Made by a program: the position numbers and the translations under genes
Notes under the pieces: model-generated
Told to the model about the DNA's origin: nothing
What the model saw: only the letters and a program-made list of their open reading frames with translations
Databases searched by the model: none
Assembly (NCBI GenBank): GCA_964036295.1
Contig: OZ038463.1
Coordinates: 27,019,069-27,083,068 of the forward strand
Direction: 5' to 3'
DNA length: 64,000 bases
Source of the DNA: Plumapathes pennacea
Taxonomy: Eukaryota > Cnidaria > Anthozoa > Antipatharia > Myriopathidae
Shown: in pieces, positions 1 through 10,488 of the stretch
Layout: the number at the start of each line of letters is the position of its first letter
How positions within the stretch are numbered: position 1 is the stretch's first letter

Positions 1-473
1 TGGTCGGCCGTCGTAGTACGGGGAAAAGGAACACTGATTTTCCAATTTTGAATTCATAGGCAGTACAATTAAATAGGCTTCCTGTGCGATTTGTTTTTAC
101 TCTGGACTGCATGCACCAGATTCAGACATGCATATTTAATAGGCTCGAATTGTTTTGTATGTGAACCCACTCAAAACAGCAAGATTTCTCCCAGAATCAA
201 AGCAAAACTTGAACAGTTTACTTCAAATTATACACGGGCTTCAGACCCAGTAATACTTCTAAGGGCTTGTGAACGATTCTCGCTGCAATCACCGTGTGTC
301 AGATTACAGAAAAATAAGAGATCTGACTAAATCATTCAAGACTCCAAGTTCCGATTTGCTCTGAGCGAATACGGTAGCCGAAACTGGCGACAGAAGCGTA
401 GTAAAACAATACTTCGAGGGAAAATGATCAGCATACAGATTTTAATACATTCTTGAAGTGATCAAGTTACAAG

Positions 474-962
474 CTATACGGGATACAATATATTTGTCAC
501 GGTGATTGTTCGGTTTCCACTGACTAACCTTTGTTGCTTGTCCTTTCTAAATAAGTATCTGAGTTTAACACAAAACGGCGTCTGAAGCTCCCGATTTGCT
601 TTCAAGCGCTGTTCCCTTTGCGGAGTTGTCTGTGTTACCCGCTTCTGTTCATGTCGCTTTTGGTCGGCATTCATGCGCTGTTGTCTTTGCGGAGTCTTCT
701 CTTCGGCCCGCTTTTTCTCCTGAAGGTCCCGATTTGCTTTCAAGCGCTGTTCTTTTTGCGGAGTTGTCTGTGTTGCCCGCTTCTGTTCATGTCGCTTTTG
801 GTCGGCATTCATGCGCTGTTGTCTTTGCGGAGTCTTCTCTTCGGTCCGCTTTTGCTCTTGAAGTGCCTGTTCGCTTCTCTTTTGAAGACGAGCTTCGCGA
901 GACCGTTCTGTTTCAAGTTTTCTAGCTTTCAAATTCATTTTCGTGAACGCAGTTACGTACAA
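474..962 (-). pseudogene. Basic-repeat N-terminal fragment of a Helitron ORF
   Basis: A 162-residue reading frame rich in Lys, Arg, Gln and Glu made of repeats such as TPQRQQRMNADQKRHEQKR. Such charged repeats are common at the N-terminus of animal Helitron Rep-helicase proteins (family knowledge); no Rep motif or helicase follows, so only the N-terminal piece was kept. A 138-bp block starting at 600 is repeated from 738, giving two 46-residue units in this copy; other copies show fewer. The conserved end (LRYLFRKDKQQRLVS) is shared by copies at 16278-16643, 36909-37440 and 53514-53708. Confidence 0.6.
600..875. repeat. 138-bp tandem duplication inside the Helitron ORF
   Basis: The block beginning TTTCAAGCGCTGTTC at 600 recurs at 738 with few differences. 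The period is a multiple of three, so the reading frame of the basic repeat protein is kept. Confidence 0.75.
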
Positions 963-1197
963 TTGTTGCTTCGTTTAAATCTTTCTTAAAAACATGGCGG
1001 TGGCTAGTCGATAATGATTACGTCATTGCCTTATTTGGACATTGCCTTAGGCACCTGGCCTAAAAAGGTCGCATCGCACACACAAACACACAAACACACG
1101 AACATTAGATTTCGAGATGGCGACGCGCTTGGAGTCTTCAAATGAGCCGATTATGCTGCATTAGCGTCGTAAATATTTCCCTCACTTCGTTCGGGGA

Positions 1198-2760
1198 CAA
1201 TCAACAGTCTTTCAATAGTCCTCAGCCAAATGGCAGAGTCGTATCTTTTCCTCTGCATCCCTTGCAGCCTGTTGTCTGTCATGGGTTCTAGCTGGATTCT
1301 CAGGTTGTTCTTGACCCTGGTTGTCTCTTGTCTCCTCCTGGTGGCTCCTTATCTCTGGTGGACATATCAGCTGCAGTGGTCGCTCGATGCTGTTTCCTCT
1401 GCACAACAACACGACTCCCCTCACGGCTCCGTCTTTTCCCATCACATGTCGTAGCACTTTTCCTTCCATTCACCTCTGTTCTTCCCTTCGCTGATGATGA
1501 GAATAATTTCTCCAACTTCTGGCAGCTGAGGCTTGCTCCTGTTGACTCGGTGTGACTCCATCAGACTGTGGATGTATTTGCTTTGCCAACGTCACCACGC
1601 ATGCTGTCTCGCTTTGTTGAGTTGTCTGTGTAGCTTGGTGAGCTTGTCATCTTCCAAATCTTCAACACTGAGCATTCTGTCCCCGGATAATCGTGTTGGG
1701 TGTGAGGACTTGTTCTCCGTCGGCTTCCACATAGGTCAGGGGACGATTGTTCAGGTGCGTCTCGATGTCCATAATCACTATCTCCAAGTGGTGGAAAGTG
1801 GGGTGTGTCCTCCCCAATGTCTTGTAGAGAGTCTTCTTGACATCTTTGATCAGCCTCTCATACATTCCTCCCCACCATGGCGATCTGGACAGGTTGAACT
1901 GCCATGTGATTTCTTGTGTGGCGAGGAAGTTCTGTAGCTTTTCACTCTTCCTGATCTTCTTAATCCAAGTTGCAGTCGTCTTGAAAACTGCTGCATTATC
2001 TGAAATCAGATGCTGTGGCCTTGTCTTCCGAGTGATAAAAGCGTTTAACTTCTTCTGGAACTCGTCAGCCATTTGTGACTTCGTTACTTCCAGATGGACT
2101 GCTCTTTTGGTCGAACAAGTGAACACAAGGATGGACGCTTTTCCTCTCTCATTTGTTTGCTGCATACATCAAGGGCCCCGCAAAGTCTACTCCTGTGACT
2201 TGAAATGGCCGGCTAACTTCTGTGTGGAAGCGTGGGAGTGACACAGTTTCTGTGGCTCCATACGGCTTTGCTGCAAACACTTTGCATATGTTGCACTGTT
2301 TGATCTCTCTTTTAACAGAGATTGTCCACTGCTTCTTTGCGCCTGCCACTCGCTGGGTTGCAGTCTTCCTCTTCTGGTTTGTGGTTTTGCTGGACGTGTT
2401 GGTGCACATTCCAGAGTTGTCATCGACATTTTGGGCGATGGTAGGTGGATAGTTGTCCAACATTGCGATAAATGAAATTTCGTCAGGTGCAATGAGTTTC
2501 AGCTCCAACAGCATCTTTCTCTGGCACTCAACTGCATACTGGAGGTCGTGTGTGCTGTCCGTGGCCTCGTGGAACATTCGCAATTTGTTGATGTTGATTT
2601 CCATAAAATCCCTGCAGTTTTGCCACTCGTTGGTCAGCGGTGGCAATCTGGTCATCTCCCGATTCTGGTCAAATATCTCCCTTTCTTTTGCTCGAACCAC
2701 CTGTTTTTGAAGACTGCTTCTACGTGTTTCTTGAGGGCCATGGTCTCCTCTTCCTTTTTG
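1198..2760 (-). pseudogene. BEL/Pao retrotransposon relic: integrase region with upstream fragment
   Basis: On the minus strand, 2700-2149 gives an upstream piece followed by GVDFAGPL; 2165-1662 in another frame continues with [21 protein letters not shown] and [19 protein letters not shown]. These are the D-D-E landmarks of BEL/Pao integrases (D in GVDFAG, D in SDNAAVF, E in YERLIK). About 1620-1212 holds the typical C-terminal tail in shifted frames. At least one frameshift lies near 2155 and more after 1660. Protease, RT and RNase H are missing between the upstream part (2700-2455, gag-like or undefined) and integrase, pointing to an internal deletion. No LTRs were found. Confidence 0.82.
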
Positions 2761-2769
2761 CTCGTGGGG

Positions 2770-3725
2770 GCCTGGGGCCCAAGTGAGCTTAAAAACGCAA
2801 ATTTTTATTTATTTTTTATTTTTTCCTTTGTGGGTCGAGAATCAGCACACGGTGATTGGTTCATATTATTACGTGCTGGGGATGACGTAATTGACTTCGC
2901 TAAACAACTCGAGATGTGGCCAGTGAATTGCTCGTTACTTGTGTGTAAAAGTTAACTGCATCCCATCCAAACTCAACACCATTTAGGTTATATTTTTTAC
3001 AGCCGAGCACGAATACTCGAAAGCCTGATAGAAAAAACGTATTGAGTTAATAAAAGAAAACACATAAGTAAGGAAGCGAAAAAGTTAACTGCATCCCATT
3101 CAAACTCAACGCCATTTGGCTCTGTGGAATATGCACGGATTAACTGGATTTTCGGGAACGATTTTGGCTCGCGTTCACCGCACAAGCTTTGAGAATAGCC
3201 GTAAACAAATATTTGATGGATACCGCTGTCGCCGATAAATATTTAGTCCCGATGAAACTTTCTGTGGCGACACAAAATACTTTTGGGAAGATAACAGGGC
3301 AAAAACAGAAATCAAAGCTACGGAGAGCTTTAGCCATAAAACAATGACGCTTTATGCTTTACTCTGTACATGACATCTGTTGCCTTATAAAATTCTTCTG
3401 CATATCGTACATTGCCTGTTGAAGTGTTTCTTTCATTCGATCATGTAGCCTTTGTTTTGCAATGTTCATTAAATACCAGAAATGAAAAATACACCGAAAT
3501 AATTCTGAGGATTGAGTTTGCAGTCACAAATGGACTGAACACACTGTGAACAAAAGCGCAATAATATTGTAAACATCTCTCGTGTGACATTCCTCGCTTT
3601 CAATTTTATATTTGTTACAGAGCACGAATACTCGAAAGCCTGATAGAAGAAACATATTGAGTTAATAAAAGAAAACACATAAGCAGTGAAGCGAAGGCTG
3701 GATTAATCGTGGCCTGTGATTAGAA
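2770..3725 (-). repeat. Poly(A)-tailed retroposon, family Y, copy 1
   Basis: On the minus strand this runs from about 3725 to an A-rich tail (T-run on + at about 2798-2823). It is homologous to 53947-54811 (+, clean 15-A tail), to 27117-27340, and at its 3' part to about 35460-35775. The shared 3' end contains CCAATCACCGTGTGCTGATTC before the A-run. Bases 3001-3082 repeat 3615-3700, an internal duplication. Possible coding stretches (3140-3337, 3469-3678, minus) are not conserved as protein between copies. No RT is visible, so it is either non-autonomous or a retrocopied transcript. Confidence 0.55.
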
Positions 3726-3808
3726 ATAAGAGTCAAGATTAAACTGTCATAATCGATTGTGCATAAAAAGATATGTTGCGCATTCTCAAGATGCAGGGTC
3801 GCTCAACC
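3726..3808 (+). repeat. Fragment of repeat W
   Basis: Similar to 27411-27470 and 54940-55030 (shared ATCGATT and GGGTCGCTCAACCTTTAAG type segments). It joins retroposon Y on its left and is interrupted by repeat X1 on its right, just after CTCAACCTTTAAG. Confidence 0.45.
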
Positions 3809-5235
3809 TTTAAGAGCGATTTCGTGTAAATATCACCTACGCCGTGCAGGGTAGAAAAATCAAAATTATCCAAACTTTGTCATGATGAAGGCTTAATGTA
3901 TCTAGTTATAAAAATATAAGTTTTAGTTCGTTCAGTTTCTTATTTCATTTTTGTGGCAACAGTTCCTTCCCGGTGCTCTGTGAGAAGACCAAATCGACCT
4001 AAAAATAATGCTTCCATTATCGGCTCTAATGGAAAAACTGAGATATAAACATAACAGCTTAAATTAGGGCATGCGAGTGGGGTCTTTCCCGTATGCATAA
4101 GCGTTGTCAAATGTAAATTTGATTGAAACCAAAATTTTTGACCGATTTTATTGTATTAACCACTTTGAGCGACGTTTTCTCACGCGAAAAATATGCTAAT
4201 TTCATCAACAGAAATCGCGTCCTGGTACATGGCTTTGCAATTAAAGACTATGTTCATCGGCAAAAGCAATTTTCCTTCTGTGATTCTGTGAAATAAATCA
4301 TGGGGTAAATGAAATGGTGAATTTTGGAAACGCCAAGTATACATGGTACTTGCACCCAAAATGTGACCTTGTGACCTTTGAAGACGCGTGACATTCGAAA
4401 ACAATCAATACGTGACTGCAGCATTTTTTGGATTTTATGAAATCGTTGTACAAATATTGCCTAGATTTAATGTAGAATTGGCAAAAGAGTGTTCAGCTGA
4501 AGATGAGACTGCAATTTTGCCCAAAATTGTTCTTTCTTTGCTTTGACGATTTGGTGGTTCAAGTTTACAAAAGAAACTTGGATTTGTAACGCTTGGAATT
4601 AAAGTTATCTCTTATTTGATTTTGAATGAATAAACGGAAAGGGCTGATGTATCTGTTTTTTATGTAGGTCTTTCTCACCTCAAAAAGGACGAAATTCGAG
4701 ATTTGCCGTATTAGAAAAAATGCTTGATCAACCGCACGTGTCAATTTTATTTTATCGTTTTAGAAAGCACCAGTATCCCCGACTATCATTTATTTTGGTT
4801 CTATTTTCTGTCAAAAAATTGGTAGTTTTACAACTGTGTATTAACTGTCAACCTTATGTAATAGGATCACATTCTGTGCAGTCACGTCCCATCTTAAGAT
4901 TTGTGTTACGTCATCAATTTTATCTTTGTTTCCATTTATTACCATATAAGGATTCTATTCTCTATTCATCTAGCTCGGAAACGCCTAGGAAATGCCTATG
5001 ATATTTTGTAATGTTTGTAATCAATAGCCCTATTATTCTGTATGTTATATCTATCCATGCATCATTCGACTAGTTCAGAGTTAGACTTGGGTATTCCCTC
5101 TGTAAAGCCATTTTGCAGAAGCTCGGGAATAAAGTATCTGCCATCTGCCCATTATTTGACAACATCGACGGGCTTAAGTCAGTGGTGGTCTTTTCGAAGC
5201 ACCATGGCTTCGTGTGGGTATTCTCAAATTGTGCA
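3809..5235 (+). repeat. Repeat X, copy 1 (empty-site copy)
   Basis: About 1.4 kb, homologous over its length to the reverse complement of 17213-16871 plus 15514-14516. It lacks the Helitron (site near 4145) and the CACTA element (site near 5208) that split copy 2, so it is a related empty site for both. It ends after CTCAAATTGT at about 5235, where copy 2 continues into coding sequence of the Cys-rich gene family. A 74-residue minus-strand frame (4180-4404) is partly conserved in copy 2, but I cannot assign it a function. X may be the 5' non-coding part of the transposon-like gene family seen at 20.9-24.9 kb. Confidence 0.6.
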
Positions 5236-5267
5236 ATATTATGTGTAATATTATTATGGCATAATAC

Positions 5268-5875
5268 CTACTCCCGCAAAACTACTTTTTTCAAATTCAC
5301 AAGCTGACAGCTGACTTGCTGCTTTGAATTAAACTTACGTGAAGCGACAGGGATCATCACTTGAGCTAGCCGGAAGAGTCTTTCAGACTGAGCAAGTTTA
5401 ATCCTGCGGTCTCCTTTCACGGCCTTGTGCGATGCCCACTCACTCGGGCACATGCAATTCCTTTTGTGTCAGCGCCATCTAACGCCAAATGTGTTGTGGT
5501 GCCGTGGGCATATCGTGACACCAAGAACAACGTCGCTTGTCTCAAAAATACCTTGGAAAAAAAGTACAGTAATCATAAGATGCGTTGCACGCACAAAATG
5601 GGGACATTTCGAATTCAGGATTAACCTAACTGAGCTTTGAACAAGTGGGCTCAGGGTAACGGAAATCGTAGAATCAAAAAAATATAATTTACCTGCCCGT
5701 GCCAGCAAGAGCCTCCCCTCTGAATCCAGGGAAGAGTCCAGAACTTCATGGCTTTTCAAATGCGCCTTGATATCTTTACGGTACTCACCAACAATCATGC
5801 ATTGGGAAATTGCTGGATTGCCTGGACTTGAGCCACAAGGTCCTCCAACAATTTGAGAATACCCACACAAATCCA
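5268..5875 (-). pseudogene. First-exon paralogue of the Cys-rich/RNase-H-like gene family, broken
   Basis: Minus-strand frames 5876-5469 and 5453-5268 resemble the first exon of the larger gene at 24943-24554. Both have a GG(P/H)CG motif, then a (Y/H)(R/D)xDI(K/S)xHL segment, an LxLARAG motif, an (I/V)CPxH(H/R)NxxGxxW motif, a second Cys/His pair, and a VPVGS- or IPVAS-like end. Here the ICPRHHNTFGVRW part and the following CPSEWASHK part are in different frames, so the copy is broken. It follows repeat X copy 2 once the CACTA element is removed, so X and this exon form one unit. The Cys/His spacing suggests a zinc-binding N-terminal domain; function unknown. Confidence 0.55.
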
Positions 5876-6440
5876 CACTGTAAATTCAAGAGAGCTAATT
5901 CGACCCCAAAAATGGGGCCGGAACGGTGAGTAAAATATAGAACCTATTTTTGGGGCTATTTTTGGCTCTTTTGATTAGAGCTATTTTAGCTCATTATTTA
6001 AGGGTCATTTTGGTCCCGACAAGAGGTCTAAAATAACCTTGTTTGGTACTGTTTTAAAAAATGGAGGGGTCAAAATGGGATTTTCAAGGGCTGATTTGAT
6101 TTTTAACAGGGCTGTAATAGCTCCAAAACCGGAGCTATTTTGACTCTACTTTTCATAGAAACAGCTCCAATAGAGGCATTTTAGCTACAAAATGGGGTCA
6201 AAATGGTGAGTAAAAAACAGAACCTATTTGTGGGGCTGTTTTGACCCTCGTGAAAGAGAGCCAATTTAGCCCATTATTTAAGAGCTAAAGTGACCCAAGC
6301 AGTGGAACTAAAAGGGCCCAATTGGGGTGCTGATGCACAAAATATAGGGGCCAAATTGAGTTTTTGTGGAGCTGAATTAATTTTTGTAGGGCCTGTAGCA
6401 ACCCTAAAAAAAGTCATTTTAATGCTTCTTTATTCAAGAG
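5876..6440. repeat. Left subterminal repeat array of the CACTA element
   Basis: Inside the left inverted repeat lie many direct and inverted copies of a 10-20 base motif around GGGGCTATTTTGGCTC and its complement. By analogy with plant CACTA elements these would be transposase-binding sites (family knowledge; not shown here). Confidence 0.7.
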
Positions 6441-6768
6441 CCACTGCTTGAACGCCGCTGTAATAAAAGGATAAAAGCAAACACAAGAAAGCTACAAATG
6501 CACAAATTTAATAGCAATCATTTATAAACAATATTCTAAAAATGTATAACAACATTCAAAATAGAAAGTACTCTATGTAGGTTTTGACTGGCCCATTATA
6601 AAGTGAATGGCAAGATTTTAGCTACAGTAAGTTGTAAAATTTACTGTATGGAATTAACAAATGGTTTTTAAATAAGACAAAACTGAAACCAATGTTTGGC
6701 CCCTCCCAATGCCAAGCAAAGGTTGCTCAAGAAAGACCAAAATTGCCTTGCCTTCCTTGTAAATAATA

Positions 6769-9700
6769 TTAAGAGTATAAAATGATGAGGGCAATTATCG
6801 CATCAATGATCCTTTCCTGAGGGATAGCACAAAAGATGCTGCCCTCACACACAATGTACAGTTGGTCCATCTCATACAGCTCTCCAACTGCCACAATTTG
6901 GGGATGGATGAAGTGTTGGATGCTCTCATCCACTGCACAGTTTCTCTGCAGATGAAATAATTTGACAATATTAGTCTGCGGTATAGTATATCTTCATCCT
7001 GAGTAAGAAACATAAGTAACAAATAGACAAAAGTTAGTGCAGGGAAAGCATCATCTAGCAACTCTTTAAAACACGACCAGGCAAAACTATGTCTGTCACA
7101 TAATTCTTTAACTACATGTACGAGTCAAACCACCTTTGACCCTGTGTGCAAGAGACTTGAGCCCAATTTAAAGAAAAATGTATCTTACACATAAGACAAA
7201 TTTCTATTCAAGTAAAAGTGCACTTTGGTGCAGTACTGTGCTGCAACACTTTGGCCAAATAATGTTGAAGTTATGCATTTGAGATCTTTATCCATAATTA
7301 ACTTTGGAAACTTTCACAAGTGTAAAGGTGAATATTGGTTTATTCCATACCTGCTGCATCACAATCGGTTTCTAAAAGAGTGTCCTCCATTGAGACCACA
7401 AATTTGGCCAGGGTTTTGTCCTTCTCTGCATACTTTATGACCTTCGGTTGCCATTGCCCTCTAAATTTTTCCCGCATCTGGGTGGGCAGCTCACTGTCAC
7501 CGAAAATGCGGCAAAGTTTCCCTCGTAACTGAAAAAGCAAAACAACACCAAAACCAAACAGAGTTTTCAGAACTCCCTAAATTGCTGTTGAATTTTAGTC
7601 TGCCTAAGAAAACATTCCAATGTAAGAGTGGATGCTATTCAAGGAAAGACTACGAGCTGTGAAGTAATCTAGATCATTACATGCATCACTATGATATACG
7701 TAGTGATTGAATGATTAGCATGACATGTAGAATTTGTGTCAACCTTTTATACTCACATGGACAAACTGTTTTAGAGAGGGGTACTGGTGGAGGACATCTT
7801 TCACAGGTTGAGGGTTGTCAAGGACATCATGGCGTCGTAGAGGAAATACGTGATCAAGAAAGTCCTTGTGGAGTTTGCTGTCCCGAGGTTTCTTGATGAG
7901 TTGGGGCCGCATTTCCTTTGCATACTCCCTGAGACTTTCCAATGAGTCCCCAACTGGAATTGCAGGTTTGACTGCCCAGACATCCTCCACCTTGTGTCGT
8001 TTTCTTGAGGTACTGGCAGAGCTCTGGTCATTTGATGAAGCTCGTTTTGGCTTCTGCAGCTTTTTCATCCTGTTCATTATTTTAATTTCCAGCGACCCCT
8101 GGTAAAAAAGTCACAGCAACACATGGATTAAAAATGCAAACTACTCAGTGATATTTCAACAACACTTTAGAACTGGGCTTAGCAAGAAAGAAATATTTGA
8201 GATAACGTTTTGAGACAGGTCTTTGCTCAAGACATCTACAGTATATGTATACTGTGTAGTAAACCTCTTGTGAGAAATTATCAACAGTAAAATATAAATA
8301 ATAATTCTCCACACAGGCATGCAATATGCTCACATGCATGTATACCCAAAAATGATATTCAAGCCAGACACTTGATGAGCATTGCAACAATATTACTGTG
8401 TAGCAACAAAACAACAGATTACTGTACCCATTCCGTAGAACAATCCAAAATTTTCTGGTCTGCCATGCAGGGATACTTTTGGATGATCAGTTTTGCAATG
8501 TGTACTCTCTCTGCTTTACAAGGGTGGGATGAATGATGGAGCACAGTTGTGCACACATCCCTGATCAGCTCACTCTGCAGATTTGTGGAGATATCTCCCG
8601 CTCTCAATGCAGCCTCCACAGATACAGAAAACTGTAAAGTAGCATTAACAAACACCAATTAATGCATCGTTCTAAATAACAATATACAGTAAACGGTTGG
8701 TAGATTGTGAGCTTGGCAGGCAATGGGCCGGAAGACTACTGTCCACAAATAAAACGAGTGAAGTTATGCAGGTGATTTATTAAACAGGTTTAAATGCAGA
8801 ATACCCTGCCACTTTTGCATTTTTTGTAGTAATGCAGTCTGCTGCTGTGTTATATATATACATACATACATATTCGTATGGAATAAACTTACACGGGAGG
8901 GAAGCTGACACCTTGATATCCAGCCATATGACAAAAGAACAGTGAGTTACACTGTATTCCGGCCTTGTTTTTTCTCAATATCGTACTTGCCCAATGAGGG
9001 TATATAAAGTACGCAACTAGAGCTCTTAGTTGAATGCAACATACATGGGACGTGTTTGCAGTGCTGTACCTTTGAACTTTTTGGCGTTTCAGCAGAGAGA
9101 GCACATTCTTCTCCCAGTCTTGCAGATTGTGGAGACTCAGAAGTCATTCCGCCGTTCACAAATAACTCCGGGGAAGACGACCTGTTAGTGGATGCTGGGC
9201 TTCGACTTTCGGGGGAGTGACGGTTAGAACTATCATCTTCGAGACATTCCAAATCGTTGCATGGAGACGTACCCGGCCCCTAAAAATACAATCACTCGAT
9301 TAGCAATATACAACATTATTTTATCTATAAATAAAAGAAACAATAAATAGAACATCAAGAATAGATGGATGAGCAAAATCATCGGAACGGAAACATGTTC
9401 GTTGCAACAAACTTCAAATGGCGCCCGAACTGCATACGCGCATGCGCGTATTGCATAAGTATATCGCAGGCTCAGGACACACGTGATGCCAAGGCGCCAG
9501 TGGCGGGAAATGTGTACATGTGCAATGAATCCACACAAGCAAGGACTTACCTGATTCTCGCACGGTTCAACATCCTCATCGAGCGCCAATTTCAGGAGCT
9601 TTTTAAAGCGAGTTCTTTCCTTAAAATTTGGGAAGTAGTGTCTTATTTCCCCCTCATCAGCAAATGCAGCACCAAGATCCTCTCCATCCATATTATTGTC

Positions 9701-9882
9701 TGCAACATTAAGGAAATCAATTCACATATTAACCGGTTTGATAAAGACAAAACGAAACAAAAAAAAAGCGATATCTTACCACAAATTCTCTTGATGGTCT
9801 CGTCAGAAAAGCACTTCGTTGTAAGCCACGTGGGGACCTCTGCAGCCTTAAAGGCTAGATTGAAGATTGCTGAATCTGCCAT
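6769..9882 (-). CDS. SAM-domain protein (SAMD3-like) encoded by the CACTA element
   Basis: Seven candidate exons with GT/AG boundaries on the minus strand: about 9882-9779, 9699-9551, 9281-9070, 8633-8429, 8099-7759, 7530-7354 and 6952-6769. Exons 1 and 2 together form a sterile-alpha-motif-like domain (VPTWLTTKCF, then MDGEDLGAAFADEGEI and a basic helix). Exon 3 is Ser/Pro-rich and disordered. Exons 4-5 contain HPCKAERVHIAKLIIQKYP and a Lys/Arg-rich stretch. Exon 5 has RRHDVLDNPQPVKDVLHQYP, which resembles the region after the SAM domain in SAMD3-like proteins (resemblance from memory). Every piece is open and no stop was seen. It diverges from the transposase across about 600 bp. Likely a transposon accessory protein; host regulation is possible. 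Exon edges are my reading. Confidence 0.68.
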
Positions 9883-10488
9883 CCTGATTGTGTGCAAGAA
9901 CGCGATGCGATCGAAGAGAATGAAACTGGACAAAACTATGCTTTACATATTCTGTCAACATCCCATCAGATAATTGACCATTAGTCAAATTGTCCAGTGA
10001 GAAGAAAAATAGATAACAAAGTGCATTTCTAATTGGACAACCCAAAAATTAAGTAAATATGTCTCATCGAAGTGACTGTATGTAGAAAACACATGAAAGT
10101 CATGAGCCTGAGGTACATAGAGGGGGGAGGGTAAGAGAGTGTGCGTATTTCTCAAGTTTGCGTTAATAAAGGATTTGATAGCATCACTTCGGGTTTGGCT
10201 TTAGTAGTGTGTTGTTTTTCTCCTAAAAAGTGTCCCTTTTGTGTGTGTGCATGCGTTCTAGACCAGCCTAAAAACGGAGTTTTGAAGTAAGCATAAAGTG
10301 ACCGGCCAACATCTTTGCTTCTTGATCACACTTTCATCACGTGAAAATGTTTTGTAATAGGTTAAAAACTACAAAACACAATAGAAAAATGAGTGTCCCC
10401 AACAGTGACACGATTACCAGGTGTCAATGCAAATATAGGGCAGGACTTAAGTCACTAAGGACGCAGTCTCCTCGATCCGTGAGACAAG
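9883..10488. promoter_or_regulatory. Shared divergent promoter region of the CACTA element
   Basis: This 606-bp stretch separates the start of the SAM-domain gene (ATG at 9882, minus) from the C2H2/transposase ATG (10489, plus). It has no convincing reading frame. No clear TATA box can be assigned. The layout implies that both mRNAs start here. Confidence 0.45.

Larger units (their letters stand above)
1..1197 (-). mobile_element. Helitron copy 1, non-autonomous, cut by the window edge
   Basis: Reading the minus strand, the element starts at 1197 with TCCCCGAACGAAGTGAGGG, the 5' end shared by four other copies here (16870, 36703, 40150, 53946). Its 3' end (CTAG in complete copies) lies left of base 1. 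Bases 1-960 match 15807-16650 and the reverse complement of 36905-37920 closely. A 5' TC and 3' CTAG without target duplication fit a Helitron (rolling-circle replication by a Rep/helicase protein). No helicase domain is present, so this copy depended on a partner element. It lies against the BEL/Pao relic at 1198. Confidence 0.8.

Noticed and set aside
596..989. Two long plus-strand frames (109 and 123 residues) over the Helitron
   Set aside because: They are antisense shadows of the repetitive basic ORF; the low-complexity 138-bp repeat keeps all frames open.
9421..9520. CpG-rich CATACGCGCATGCGCGTATT near the SAM gene as a promoter element
   Set aside because: Lies in an intron of the SAM-domain gene; a short palindrome such as this is common by chance and no further support exists.
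9365..9973. Plus-strand frame of 202 residues
   Set aside because: Antisense to the first two exons of the SAM-domain gene, whose splice sites and domain match are better.
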